Positions 1 through 11,909 of a DNA stretch of 64,000 bases are shown in pieces. Location: the NCBI RefSeq assembly GCF_012849555.1, contig NZ_CP051685.1, forward strand, positions 3,906,001 to 3,970,000, in the 5' to 3' direction. The notes under the pieces were generated by a model. The model was not told the DNA's origin. It worked only from the letters and a program-made list of their open reading frames with translations, and did not search any database. The translations under genes and the position numbers were made by a program. This DNA comes from Massilia forsythiae. GTDB lineage: Bacteria; Pseudomonadota; Gammaproteobacteria; Burkholderiales; Burkholderiaceae_D. Within the stretch, counting starts at the first letter, position 1; every line of letters starts with the position of its first letter.

Positions 1-2040
<2,040 letters not shown>

Positions 2041-2079
2041 TGCGGTAGCCGGCGCCGGCATGGGTCGGCGCGAGGATTG

Positions 2080-2117
2080 AGCCCCATCCGGCCTTGCCGG
2101 GTGGGGCTTTTTTTCGT
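2080..2117 (+). terminator. Intrinsic terminator after clpB
   Basis: A 12-13 bp GC-rich stem (AGCCCCATCCGGC pairing with GCCGGGTGGGGCT, one G-T wobble, short CTT-type loop) is followed by a run of seven T. It lies 40 bases after the clpB stop codon. Confidence 0.85.
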
Positions 2118-2528
2118 CCCATGGTGCTGCACGCCGCGAGTTGAATCGGTCCGTCTCCAGTACACCGCCTTGTTGTTGCCTGAAATCATCAATTTCCTAC
2201 GTATATCAATCGTCCGCGTCAGGCTTGCGTGCATGATCCCAACGCCGGCTGCCATCGGCGTCGTTTTCGTATTGCGAAAAGCGGTTTCGCCAATGGAAAC
2301 AGCGCAGCATGCCACGCTGCCCAGCCGTTCCATTTTGAGAAATTTGTTTTCGCATCATGATATGCGTAGCGCAAGTGGTTGATTTTTATAAGCATAAAAA
2401 TAGTCCTGTGTCTTATATAAGAGTTCCGCTGCTGCGCACAAAAGGCCTATCATTGTTTCCAAGGGCGATCCACCGTCCACCGCTTTCCGATCCACTCATC
2501 AACTTCGTTTTTCATTCAGGAGAACAAC
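2118..2528 (+). promoter_or_regulatory. aceA upstream region with inverted repeats
   Basis: This 411-base gap has no convincing gene; its short open frames have atypical composition. It is AT-richer than its surroundings. It contains a perfect 7+7 inverted repeat, TTTTTAT-AAGC-ATAAAAA (2383-2400), and a second small dyad GCAT-N6-ATGC (2352-2365). Both lie 130-180 bases before aceA and could be operator sites for a carbon-source regulator. This is inferred from position only. A good ribosome-binding site (AGGAG) precedes the aceA ATG by about 7 bases. Confidence 0.3.
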
Positions 2529-3827
<1,299 letters not shown>

Positions 3828-3834
3828 CACCTGC

Positions 3835-3878
3835 GTCGTCCCCGGCCTAGGCGGCCCCCTTGACGGGGACCCATACCC
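3835..3878. repeat. REP-like intergenic palindromic element
   Basis: GTCCCC (3838-3843) pairs with GGGGAC (3865-3870), followed by CCATACC. This resembles the widespread proteobacterial REP form gtcccc...ggggacccatac, recalled from general knowledge. The inner part is degenerate (GGCCTAGGCGG). It lies just after the aceA stop codon. Confidence 0.4.
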
Positions 3879-3943
3879 CGCATCCATCCCCAAGAAACCG
3901 GGAAGCCAAGGGCAATTCGAGCCGAACGACAGTCGTCTGACAT

Positions 3944-3977
3944 AAGCCGCAGCCACCCGCCGCGGCTTTTCTTTTTT
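3944..3977 (+). terminator. Probable intrinsic terminator after aceA
   Basis: AAGCCGC (3944-3950) pairs with GCGGCTT (3962-3968) across an 11-base loop, followed by a T-rich tract (TTTTCTTTTTT). Confidence 0.65.
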
Positions 3978-4056
3978 GGGCGATGCGCATAGATGGGCGA
4001 TAATGACGGATGGGCCAAAGTACGCGCCCGCCGCACTCACTTATCCGGAATCCACT

Positions 4057-5334
4057 ATGTTTAGTTACCGCCACGCCTACCACGCGGGGAATCACGCTGA
4101 TGTCCTGAAGCACTTTATCCAGGTTCAGTTGCACCAATACATGAACCAGAAGGACACTGCCTACACCTATATCGACACCCATTCCGGTGCCGGCGTGTAT
4201 GCGCTCGACAGTGCCCAGGCGAGCAGGAGCGGCGAGTTCGAGGACGGCATCGCGCGCCTGTGGAACCGCGACGACCTGCCGCCGGCCCTGGCCGAGTACG
4301 TGGACGTGGTGCGGGCCCTGAACCCGAGCGGCAAGCTGCGCTACTACCCCGGCTCGCCCTACGTGGCCGAGCAGGTGGCGCGTCCGGAAGACCGGCTGCG
4401 CCTGTTCGAACTGCACCCGTCCGACATCAAGATCCTGGTCGACAACTTCCGCAAGCTGGAAGCGCACCAAGCCGAGCAGGGCGAACGGGCACGCGGCCGC
4501 CGCGTGCTGATCGACTACAAGGATGGTTTCCAGGGGCTGAAGGCGCTGCTGCCGCCGCCGTCGCGCCGCGCGCTGGTGCTGATCGACCCGCCGTACGAGG
4601 TCAAGCTCGACTACAAGCACGTGCGCGACGCGCTGGAAGAGGCGCTCAAGCGCTTCCCGGGCGGCATGTACGCGGTCTGGTACCCGGTGCTGCAGCGCAT
4701 GGAATCGCGCCAGTTCGCCGACCGCCTGAAGCGCCTGCCGGCCAAGGAATGGCTGCACGTGACCCTGACGGTCGCCACGCCCGGCCCGGACGGCACCGGC
4801 CTGCACAGCAGCGGCATGTTCATCCTGAATCCGCCCTACACGCTGGAACCGACGCTGCGCCAGGTGCTGCCTTACCTAGTGCAGGTGCTGGGCCAGGACG
4901 GCGGCGCCACCTTCCGCATCGAGCGCGGCACCCAGGTCACCGGCGCCATGGCGGCGGCCGGTCCGCGCGCGCCGGTCGGCAATGCGCGCCGCGCCAGCCC
5001 GCTGTCGGGCGCCGGCAGCCTGCGCCTGCCGGGCCAGGCCTTCGGCGACGGTCCGCGCGCGCGCGATGGCGCCGAAGGCGAGCGCGCGCCGCGTCCGGCC
5101 CGCGAAGGCGGCGCCGAGCGTGGCGCCGGGCGCGCCGATGCCCGTACCGATAATCGCACCAACGTTCCGCGCAACGCCGGCAAGCCGCGCTCGACGGTGG
5201 GCGCGGCCGATGCAGCCGGCGCCGGTTCGCCGCGCGCCGGTTCGCCACGTTCCACCGCAGCGCGCGGCAATGGCGACCGGCCCGGCCCGGCGCGTCCCGC
5301 CGGCAAGCGCGGGGGCGGTTCCGGCCGCGGTTGA
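4057..5334 (+). CDS. rlmJ: 23S rRNA (adenine2030-N6)-methyltransferase with long C-terminal tail
   Basis: SAM-dependent methyltransferase that makes m6A2030 in 23S rRNA. Start chosen at ATG 4057 because the family begins M-x-SYRHAxHAGNHADVLKH, seen here as MFSYRHAYHAGNHADVLKH; the frame stays open 27 codons further upstream. The catalytic DPPY motif of N6-adenine methyltransferases is present as LIDPPYE (about residues 175-181). The family is normally about 280 residues, but this protein is 425. Roughly the last 125-130 residues are low-complexity Ala/Arg/Gly/Pro sequence with repeated RxGSPR-like units and a basic, probably disordered end. Such a tail could bind RNA, but nothing in it shows that directly. 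It stands alone between a terminator and a separate signalling gene. Confidence 0.93.
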   Translation: MFSYRHAYHAGNHADVLKHFIQVQLHQYMNQKDTAYTYIDTHSGAGVYALDSAQASRSGEFEDGIARLWNRDDLPPALAEYVDVVRALNPSGKLRYYPGSPYVAEQVARPEDRLRLFELHPSDIKILVDNFRKLEAHQAEQGERARGRRVLIDYKDGFQGLKALLPPPSRRALVLIDPPYEVKLDYKHVRDALEEALKRFPGGMYAVWYPVLQRMESRQFADRLKRLPAKEWLHVTLTVATPGPDGTGLHSSGMFILNPPYTLEPTLRQVLPYLVQVLGQDGGATFRIERGTQVTGAMAAAGPRAPVGNARRASPLSGAGSLRLPGQAFGDGPRARDGAEGERAPRPAREGGAERGAGRADARTDNRTNVPRNAGKPRSTVGAADAAGAGSPRAGSPRSTAARGNGDRPGPARPAGKRGGGSGRG

Positions 5335-5592
5335 GTCTGGCTCATCGGGGGGTTGTGCAGCCGAGTCCCGAGCAGCCAAACTCCGCGCAGCCAAATTCCA
5401 ATTTCGCGTTTCGAACGACCGGTGCGTGCCCATTGCGGCGCGCACCAATGGCCATGCGCGCCGGAATGGTAACGTTTTGATACGATGTCGAAATGTAAAG
5501 ACGGCGAGTCTGTAGTATAGTCGCCCCCGTGTCCCGCTCGACCGGGACCCGGTTCGCGTGTTGCGTGCCGCAATCGTTTTCAGGAGTGTTAC

Positions 5593-6870
5593 ATGCATGC
5601 GGATGCAACGGCAGTCACGTCCATGCCGTCGGATGATTTTTTTCTGGCGCGCCAGCCCATACTCGGGCGCGACCAGAAACTGGTGGCGTTCGAACTGCTG
5701 TTTCGCGCCGCCGCCGAGCACGAGGACGCGCAGCTGACCGACTATGCCGCCGCCACCGCCGCCGTGATCTCGCATGCATCCCAGCTCGGCATGAAGCAGG
5801 TCGTGGGCGAGCAGATCGCCTTCGTCAACGTCGACGAGGTCGTGCTGAAAAGCGACTTCGTGCGCTTCCTGCCTCCTGACAAGGTCATTCTAGAAATCCT
5901 GGAGACCGTGCAAGCCACGCCCGAGGTCACGGCGCGCGTGAGGGAATTGAAGGAGCTCGGGTTCCGCTTCGCCCTCGATGACGTTATAGGCCATTCCGAG
6001 CAGGTGAGCAAGCTGATGGACCTGGTCGACGTCATCAAGATCGACCTGAAGGGCGTCAGCCGCGCCGAACTGATCGAGCTGGCCCATTCGCTGCGCAGTC
6101 CACACCAGAAGCTGCTGGCCGAAAAGGTCGAGACCGTCGAGGAATTCGAGCTGTGCCTGGAACTCGGCTTCGAGTATTTCCAGGGATATTATTTTGCGCG
6201 CCCCGCGATCCTTTCCGGCAAGAAGATCTCGCCGTCCGAGATGGTGCTGCTGCGCCTGCTCGACCTGATCAACTCGAATGCCGACAATGCGGCGATCGAA
6301 GCGGTGGTCAAGCGCGACGCCTTGCTCAGCCTGAACCTGCTGCGCCTGGTGAACAGCCACCTGACCGGTACCGGCGGCGGCCACATCGAATCGGTGTCGC
6401 AGGCGCTGGCGCAACTCGGACGCAGCCAGCTGCAGCGCTGGGTGCAGATCCTGCTGTACAGCGGCCCCGACGGCCACGTCGAACTGAATTCGCCGCTGCT
6501 GCAGATGGCCACCACGCGCGGTCGCCTGCTGGAATTGATGGCGCTGACGCTGCACCCGGGCGATGTCGAGGGCGCGAATACCGCCTTCACGGTCGGCATC
6601 ATGTCGCTGATGGACGCGTTGTTCTCGGTGTCGATGGGCGAGCTGCTGGGCAAGGTCGAGGTGTCGCCCGAGGTGCGCGCCGCGCTGCTGGAGCGCGGCG
6701 GGAAGTACGGCACCATGCTGCGCATCGCCGAGCAGCTCGAGGGCGTGCAGTGCAACCGGACCCTGTCGCAGGCGCTGGCGGCGCTCGGCCTGTCGGCCAA
6801 GCGCCTGCGCGAGATCGAATTGGCCGCCTTCGACTGGGTGCGCGAGCTCAGCGGCGCCGACGTGGGTTGA
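5593..6870 (+). CDS. EAL-HDOD signalling protein (YuxH type)
   Basis: 425 residues. The N-terminal half (about 15-215) is an EAL-type fold: the start FLARQPILGRDQ, an ELLFR sequence where active phosphodiesterases have E-A/V-L, then ALDDVIGHSE and VIKIDLKG. The C-terminal half (about 215-415) is an HDOD domain. Known EAL-HDOD (YuxH-like) proteins usually act in c-di-GMP-linked or motility signalling as binding proteins rather than enzymes. The altered EAL tripeptide suggests this EAL domain is catalytically weak or dead, which is inference. ATG 5593 is preceded by CAGGAG with good spacing. Cytoplasmic, with no membrane segment. It is monocistronic by spacing, and a palindromic element follows. 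Confidence 0.88.
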   Translation: MHADATAVTSMPSDDFFLARQPILGRDQKLVAFELLFRAAAEHEDAQLTDYAAATAAVISHASQLGMKQVVGEQIAFVNVDEVVLKSDFVRFLPPDKVILEILETVQATPEVTARVRELKELGFRFALDDVIGHSEQVSKLMDLVDVIKIDLKGVSRAELIELAHSLRSPHQKLLAEKVETVEEFELCLELGFEYFQGYYFARPAILSGKKISPSEMVLLRLLDLINSNADNAAIEAVVKRDALLSLNLLRLVNSHLTGTGGGHIESVSQALAQLGRSQLQRWVQILLYSGPDGHVELNSPLLQMATTRGRLLELMALTLHPGDVEGANTAFTVGIMSLMDALFSVSMGELLGKVEVSPEVRAALLERGGKYGTMLRIAEQLEGVQCNRTLSQALAALGLSAKRLREIELAAFDWVRELSGADVG

Positions 6871-6876
6871 TGCGTG

Positions 6877-6933
6877 GGGTGGACGGCATCCGCGCCGCAT
6901 CCGTGCACGCGACGGCGGTATAGCCGTCCACCC
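6877..6933. repeat. Intergenic inverted repeat, possible REP/MITE-like element
   Basis: GGGTGGACGGC (6877-6887) and GCCGTCCACCC (6923-6933) form a perfect 11-bp stem around a 35-base loop. No T-run follows, so it is not a standard terminator. It lies between convergent genes. Confidence 0.45.
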
Positions 6934-7008
6934 TAAGCCCGCTGCATGGCAGGATAGCGGCCATGCGTACGGCCGCACGCCACGCAACGGCGTTGACGTG
7001 CTATAGAT

Positions 7009-7758
7009 TTATTGCGCCAGGAACAGGAACACGGTCGGCTTCTTGTGGAAATCCGGCCCCTTGCCGGCCGCCAGGCGCGCCTTCCACTTGGCCGCGCTCA
7101 GGGTCGTCACCGACTCGCTCGGCAGCGACAGGTCGGTGGCCACGCACAGCAAGGTGCCCGGCTGGCAGTTCGCCACCAGCGCTTCCAGCATCGCGCCGTT
7201 GCGGTAGGGCGTCTCGATCAGCAGTTGCGTCTGCTTTTCGCTGCGCGAACGCGCTTCCAGCTGCCCAATGCGCTTGGCGCGCTGGGCGGCGTCGGTGGGC
7301 AGGTAGCCGTTGAAGGCGAAGCTCTGGCCGTTCAGGCCGCTCGCCATCACCGCCAGCAGCAGCGAGGAAGGCCCCACCAGCGGCCGCACCGTGATGCCGT
7401 GCTGGTGCGCCAGCCGCACCAGGTCGGCGCCGGGGTCGGCCACCGCCGGCACGCCGGCTTCCGACACCAGGCCGGCATCGCGTCCGGCCAGCAGCGGCGC
7501 CAGCAGGGCGTCCAACGCCTGCGCCGGCGTGTTCACATTGAGTTCAGCGATCTGGATTTCCTGCAGCGGGCGCGCCAGCGGATGGTCGATCCCGACCAGT
7601 TTTAAAAAGGCGCGCGCCGTCTTGGCATTCTCGGCGACGAAATAATCGAGCTTCGAGGCGATGTCCTGCACCTGCTCGGGCAGGACGTGGGACAGGGCGC
7701 GCGGCGCGGCGTCGGTGGCGCCGAGGGTATTCGGGATCAGGTAGAGGGTACCGGTCAT
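7009..7758 (-). CDS. SAM-dependent methyltransferase, RsmI-like (tetrapyrrole methylase fold)
   Basis: 249 residues of the tetrapyrrole (corrin/porphyrin) methylase superfamily, closest to the COG0313/RsmI group. Visible features are the N-terminal strand GTLYLIPNTLG, the family loop GLVSEAGVPAVADPGADLV (about residues 93-111) and VGPSSLLLAVMASGL (about 128-142). True RsmI makes 2'-O-methyl-C1402 in 16S rRNA and is about 280 residues long. This shorter paralogue, which neighbours yceF in related bacteria, has no assigned substrate that I know of. The gene starts 36 bases after the yceF stop codon on the same strand, so the two are likely cotranscribed. Exact substrate not determinable here. 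Confidence 0.8.
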   Translation of the reverse strand: MTGTLYLIPNTLGATDAAPRALSHVLPEQVQDIASKLDYFVAENAKTARAFLKLVGIDHPLARPLQEIQIAELNVNTPAQALDALLAPLLAGRDAGLVSEAGVPAVADPGADLVRLAHQHGITVRPLVGPSSLLLAVMASGLNGQSFAFNGYLPTDAAQRAKRIGQLEARSRSEKQTQLLIETPYRNGAMLEALVANCQPGTLLCVATDLSLPSESVTTLSAAKWKARLAAGKGPDFHKKPTVFLFLAQ

Positions 7759-7794
7759 TGGTTTTCGTTCTTGGTGATTGCAAGGGTATTGCCG

Positions 7795-8445
7795 TTACTG
7801 TCCGGGCGACACGGCGGCCGCGCCGAAGAAGGGCACGCCGGCGCGGCGCAGCATGCCGCACAGCGCGATCAGCGGCAGGCCCGTCAGCGCGGTCGGGTCG
7901 ACGCTGTCGATGCGTTCCAGGATGGCGATGCCGAGTCCTTCGTTCTTGGCGCTGCCGGCGCAGTCGTAGGGCTGCTCGATGCGCAGGTAGGCATCCAGTT
8001 CGGCGTCCGGCAAATCGCGGAAGGTGACGGCGGTCTGCACGTCCTCGACTTGCGCCTTGCCATCGGCATGGCGGCCGTCCCACAGGCACAGCGCGGTATG
8101 GAACAGCACGCGCCGGCCGCGCATTCGCTGCAGCTGGGCCAGGGCGCGCGCATGGTCGCCCGGCTTGCCGATCTGTTCGCCGTCCAGCGTGGCGACCTGG
8201 TCCGAGCCGATCACTAGCGCGCCCGGACGCAGGTGCGCGATCGCCGCTGCCTTGGCGCGCGCCAGGCGCAGTGCGGTGGCATGCGGGGCTTCGCCGGGCA
8301 GGGGCGTCTCGTCGATATCGGGCGCCTGGGCGGTAAAGGGCAGGCCCAGGCGCGCCAGCAGTTCGCGGCGGTAGGCTGAACTGGACGCAAGGATCAGGCG
8401 CGGCACGGTGGAACTTGGTATGATGTCGTCCGGTCGAATATTCAT
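7795..8445 (-). CDS. yceF: Maf/YceF 7-methyl-GTP pyrophosphatase
   Basis: Maf-family nucleoside triphosphate pyrophosphatase, 216 residues, which removes modified nucleotides (m7GTP for the YceF subgroup). Seen: the N-terminal phosphate-binding sequence ILASSSAYRRELL, the DIDETPLPGE motif, the GSDQVATLDG stretch with the presumed catalytic Asp, and the YceF-like C-terminal block with CAGSAKNEGLGI and GLPLIALCGMLRR. Start placed at ATG 8445 because conserved sequence begins about 15 residues later; the frame is open 51 codons further upstream. The Shine-Dalgarno is weak. It is divergent from yceD across a 215-base region and is followed by the methyltransferase gene on the same strand. Confidence 0.9.
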   Translation of the reverse strand: MNIRPDDIIPSSTVPRLILASSSAYRRELLARLGLPFTAQAPDIDETPLPGEAPHATALRLARAKAAAIAHLRPGALVIGSDQVATLDGEQIGKPGDHARALAQLQRMRGRRVLFHTALCLWDGRHADGKAQVEDVQTAVTFRDLPDAELDAYLRIEQPYDCAGSAKNEGLGIAILERIDSVDPTALTGLPLIALCGMLRRAGVPFFGAAAVSPGQ

Positions 8446-8602
8446 AAGCAAAACAGAGGCGATTGTTCCCGGCAAGTATCCCAACGGGGAAGGCCGATGG
8501 GCCGGGCAGACGCCCGGGCGGGCCGGTACGGCAACCGCGCGACGGCATCGGCGGCGCGCTGCAGGGCAAGCCACAGCACAATCCACAAAATGCAGCAAGT
8601 TT

Positions 8603-8632
8603 TTGACTGGCCGGGGAGAAGCCTGTTATTAT
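8603..8632 (+). promoter_or_regulatory. Candidate sigma-70 promoter for yceD
   Basis: TTGACT (8603-8608), an 18-base spacer, then TATTAT (8627-8632), ending 28 bases before the yceD ATG in the divergent yceF-yceD region. Prediction only. Confidence 0.5.
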
Positions 8633-8660
8633 CGCAGGTTTTCCGGGGAAGTTTTTCCAA

Positions 8661-9158
8661 ATGAGCGCTTTTGTCATCGACGCCTTCGAATTCTGTCGAA
8701 ATGACGGCCATCGCGAAGGCGTCACGCCGGTGGCGGAAATGTCCCGCCTGGCGGCCGATTGCGCCGACAAGTCGGGTTCGATCAGCTGGACGATCCAGGG
8801 CGGCAAGACCAAGCAGGGCTACCCGTCGCTGACCCTGGCGGTGGCCGGTACCGTGCAGCTGGTATGCCAGCGTTGCCTGCAGCCGTTCGGCCACGACATC
8901 GATTCGTCCACCATGCTGGTGCTGGGCAAGGACGATGCGGACGCCGACGAGATCGAGGAAATCCTCGACGATGAAAGCATCGACGTGATCGTTGGCAGCC
9001 ACGCCTGCGACATCCGCGACCTGCTCGAGGACGAAGCCCTGCTGGCCCTGCCGCAGGCACCGAAGCACGAGGTATGCCCCGATACCAAATTGATGGACGG
9101 CCTGAAGTCCGAGAAGGTATCGCCGTTCGCGGCGTTGAAAAGCCTCAAGCCGGAATGA
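8661..9158 (+). CDS. yceD: YceD/DUF177 family protein (23S rRNA accumulation)
   Basis: 165 residues, DUF177 family. The homologue in E. coli (YceD) is required for normal 23S rRNA accumulation and is almost always encoded next to rpmF, as here. Visible: a CxxC pair (LVCQRCLQPF, about residues 70-79), an acidic middle segment rich in Asp/Glu (DDADADEIEEILDDES) and a C-terminal Cys in the HEVCPDTK region. It is probably cytoplasmic and has no signal peptide. A plausible sigma-70 promoter lies just upstream. The gap to rpmF is 296 bases, longer than the usual tight spacing, so rpmF may also have its own promoter. Confidence 0.9.
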   Translation: MSAFVIDAFEFCRNDGHREGVTPVAEMSRLAADCADKSGSISWTIQGGKTKQGYPSLTLAVAGTVQLVCQRCLQPFGHDIDSSTMLVLGKDDADADEIEEILDDESIDVIVGSHACDIRDLLEDEALLALPQAPKHEVCPDTKLMDGLKSEKVSPFAALKSLKPE

Positions 9159-9454
9159 GTTTCGGCAGCGGCGTCCTGCGCCGCGGCCGATGCATAAAGC
9201 GCGTCCAGGTGTGGACGCCAAAGAATTCATCGAAAGAATTTGCGCCGCGTGATCCGGTTTCATGCCGATCGCGGGCGTGTCAAGAACGTGTCAAACGCGT
9301 GCAGCAATCGAGTATGGCAGGTGTAGTGAGTTGTAGGCAGCGTTAAAACATGTCGGCGCGCGGTCAAATGAGTGATTGCCGCTGGGATACTCGATGCGCA
9401 TGTTTTTGCGAATCGAATGTGTTAGAATTTTAGAACTTATGTTTAGGAGTCATC

Positions 9455-9637
9455 ATGGCAGTTCAGCAGAATAAGAAGTCCCCGTCGAAGCGCGGCATGC
9501 ACCGTTCGCACGATTTCCTGGTTGCACCGAACCTGGCAGTCGAGCCGACCACCGGCGAAACCCACCTGCGTCACCACATCAGCCCGAACGGTTTCTACCG
9601 TGGCCGTAAAGTGCTGAAGACCAAGAACGACGAGTAA
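9455..9637 (+). CDS. rpmF: 50S ribosomal protein L32
   Basis: 60-residue ribosomal protein L32 of the large subunit. It begins [20 protein letters not shown], the usual N-terminus, and ends with [16 protein letters not shown]. It has no cysteines, so it is the zinc-free form, as in E. coli. The start is preceded by AGGAG (AGGAGTCATC-ATG). It sits between yceD and plsX, the standard order in proteobacteria that links ribosome and fatty-acid genes. Confidence 0.97.
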   Translation: MAVQQNKKSPSKRGMHRSHDFLVAPNLAVEPTTGETHLRHHISPNGFYRGRKVLKTKNDE

Positions 9638-9840
9638 TCGACGTCTTGCTGTCTTGTTCGATGAAAGCGGTGTTGCGTATGTCGAATGCGTGGCGCCGCT
9701 TTTTATTTGTCTTTCGCACCGGCTGCAACCACCACTTGCACACCGTCATTTTCCATCTCGCTGACTCTGGCCGCTCCCCTGCAGCGCGCCGAGGCCAGGC
9801 CGCCGCCGGCACGTTCTGACGCCGCGGCCCATCCCGACAA

Positions 9841-10887
9841 ATGACAATCAAAATTTCCATCGACTGCATGGGTGGCGATCACGGCCCCGCAGTGACCATC
9901 CCGGCAGCCCTCGCATTCCTCAAGCACGAACCCGAAGCCGAACTGATCCTGGTCGGCCTGGAAGACCAGATTCGTGCTGAACTCAAGAAACACCACGCCG
10001 CCGACAATCCGCGCCTGAGCGTCAAGCACGCCGCCGAGGTCGTCGCCATGGACGATCCGGTCGAGGTCGCCCTGCGGCGCAAGAAGGATTCCTCGATGCG
10101 CGTCGCCATCGAGCAGGTCAAGGACGGCAGCGCCGCCGTCTGCGTCTCGGCCGGCAATACCGGCGCCCTGATGGCGATTTCGCGCTATGTCCTGAAGACC
10201 ATGGCCGACGTCGACCGTCCGGCGATCTGCTCGATCCTGCCGAACCAGAAGGGCGGCCCGACCTACATGCTCGACCTCGGCGCCAACGTCGACTGCGAGC
10301 CGCATCACCTGCACCAGTTCGCCATCATGGGCGCGGTGCTGTTCGAGGCGATGGAACACCGCCGCCCCAGCATCGGCCTGCTCAACGTGGGCACCGAGGA
10401 AATCAAGGGCACCGAAGCGGTCAAGGCCACCGCCGCGCTGCTGCGCGCCGACCACGAGCGCGGCGTGCTGAATTTCCACGGCAATGTCGAAGGCAACGAC
10501 ATCTTCAAGGGCACCGTCGACGTGGTCGTCTGCGACGGTTTCGTCGGCAACGTCACGCTGAAGGCGGTCGAAGGCTTGTCGCGCTTCTTCAAGGCGACGC
10601 TGATGGAGACCACGCTGTCCAAGCTGGGCGCGCTGCTGGCGATGAAATCGCTGAAGAAGCTGAATCCGGAAAGCTACAACGGCGCCGGCCTGCTGGGCCT
10701 GAAAGGCCTGGTATTCAAGAGCCACGGCGGCGCCCAGGCCTATGCCTACGAATGGGCGATCCGGCGCGCCTTCGACGCCGCCAAATACAACGTGCAAGAC
10801 CAACTCTCGACCCTGATCCACGAGTTGATGCCGCCTAGCGCCGACCGGGAAGCGCCGGCCCCCACCATCCAGCAGGTCAAGCAATGA
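9841..10887 (+). CDS. plsX: Phosphate acyltransferase PlsX
   Basis: Converts acyl-ACP to acyl-phosphate, the first committed intermediate for phospholipid synthesis with PlsY/PlsC. Peripheral membrane protein, 348 residues. Conserved sequence is visible throughout: [10 protein letters not shown] at the N-terminus (about 7-16), [10 protein letters not shown] (about 102-111), DLGANVDC, and VCDGFVGNV (about 222-230). The ATG at 9841 begins the standard [13 protein letters not shown]. The stop overlaps the fabH start by four bases (ATGA), a sign of translational coupling. A 203-base gap to rpmF could hold a promoter, but I see no strong one. Confidence 0.96.
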   Translation: MTIKISIDCMGGDHGPAVTIPAALAFLKHEPEAELILVGLEDQIRAELKKHHAADNPRLSVKHAAEVVAMDDPVEVALRRKKDSSMRVAIEQVKDGSAAVCVSAGNTGALMAISRYVLKTMADVDRPAICSILPNQKGGPTYMLDLGANVDCEPHHLHQFAIMGAVLFEAMEHRRPSIGLLNVGTEEIKGTEAVKATAALLRADHERGVLNFHGNVEGNDIFKGTVDVVVCDGFVGNVTLKAVEGLSRFFKATLMETTLSKLGALLAMKSLKKLNPESYNGAGLLGLKGLVFKSHGGAQAYAYEWAIRRAFDAAKYNVQDQLSTLIHELMPPSADREAPAPTIQQVKQ

Positions 10888-11876
10888 CTGTGTACAGCAA
10901 AATCATCGGCACCGGCAGCTACCTGCCGCAGCAGCGCGTCACCAACCACGACTTGGCGGCGCAGCTCGGCGCCAAGGGCATCGAGACCTCGGACGAGTGG
11001 ATCGTCAGCCGCAGCGGCATCTCGGCGCGCCATTACGCTGCACCCGCGGAAAACGCGTCCGACCTGGCCGTGCACGCCGCGCGCCGCGCGCTGGAAGCGG
11101 CCGGCCTGGAGGCAGAGCAGATCGACCTGATCGTGGTCGCCACCTCGACCCCGGATTACCACGGCAATTTCCCCAGCACCGCCTGCGTGGTGCAGAACAA
11201 GCTCGGCCTGCGCAACAATTGCGCCGCCTTCGACCTGGGCGCGGTGTGCAGCGGCTTCGTGTACGCGATGTCGACCGCCGATGCCTTCATCAAGGCCGGC
11301 AATGCGAAGAACGTGCTGGTGATCGGCACCGAAGTGTTTTCGCGCATCCTCGACTTCGACGACCGCAGCACCTGCGTGCTGTTCGGCGACGGCGCCGGCG
11401 CGGTGGTCATGACGGCGTCGGACGAACCGGGCGTGCTGGCGGTCAAGCTGCATGCCGACGGCAGCCACGGCGACATCCTGTGCGGCCCGCGCAACCCGGC
11501 CAACGCGGCGGTGGCGGTGGCCGGCGGCAGCTACCTGTACATGGACGGTCCGGCGGTGTTCAAGCTGGCGGTGTCCGTGCTGGAAAAGGTCGCCAACGAA
11601 GCCCTCGAGCATGCCGGCATGGCGTCGTCCGAGATCGACTGGCTGATCCCGCACCAGGCTAACCTGCGCATCATGAACGGCACCGCCAAGAAGCTCGGCC
11701 TGCCGGCGGAAAAGATGGTGGTGACCGTGCAGGAGCACGGCAACACCTCCGCCGCCTCGATCCCGCTGGCACTCGACCTGGCGGTGCGCGACGGCCGCAT
11801 CCGGCCGGGGCAAAACATCCTGATGGAAGGCGTCGGCGGCGGCTTCACCTGGGGCGCCGTGCTGGCGCGCATGTGA
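10884..11876 (+). CDS. fabH: 3-oxoacyl-ACP synthase III (KASIII)
   Basis: Condenses acetyl-CoA with malonyl-ACP to start each round of fatty acid synthesis; cytoplasmic dimer. 330 residues. The Cys-His-Asn triad is visible: Cys122 in [11 protein letters not shown], His in [10 protein letters not shown] (about residue 257) and Asn in EHGNTSAAS (about residue 287). The N-terminus [11 protein letters not shown] is typical. The start overlaps the plsX stop codon (ATGA). It is followed after 33 bases by fabD, so it belongs to one operon with plsX, fabD and fabG. Confidence 0.97.
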   Translation: MTVYSKIIGTGSYLPQQRVTNHDLAAQLGAKGIETSDEWIVSRSGISARHYAAPAENASDLAVHAARRALEAAGLEAEQIDLIVVATSTPDYHGNFPSTACVVQNKLGLRNNCAAFDLGAVCSGFVYAMSTADAFIKAGNAKNVLVIGTEVFSRILDFDDRSTCVLFGDGAGAVVMTASDEPGVLAVKLHADGSHGDILCGPRNPANAAVAVAGGSYLYMDGPAVFKLAVSVLEKVANEALEHAGMASSEIDWLIPHQANLRIMNGTAKKLGLPAEKMVVTVQEHGNTSAASIPLALDLAVRDGRIRPGQNILMEGVGGGFTWGAVLARM

Positions 11877-11909
11877 TTCACAAGAATAAAAGGAAGAGAA
11901 GGAATCCCG

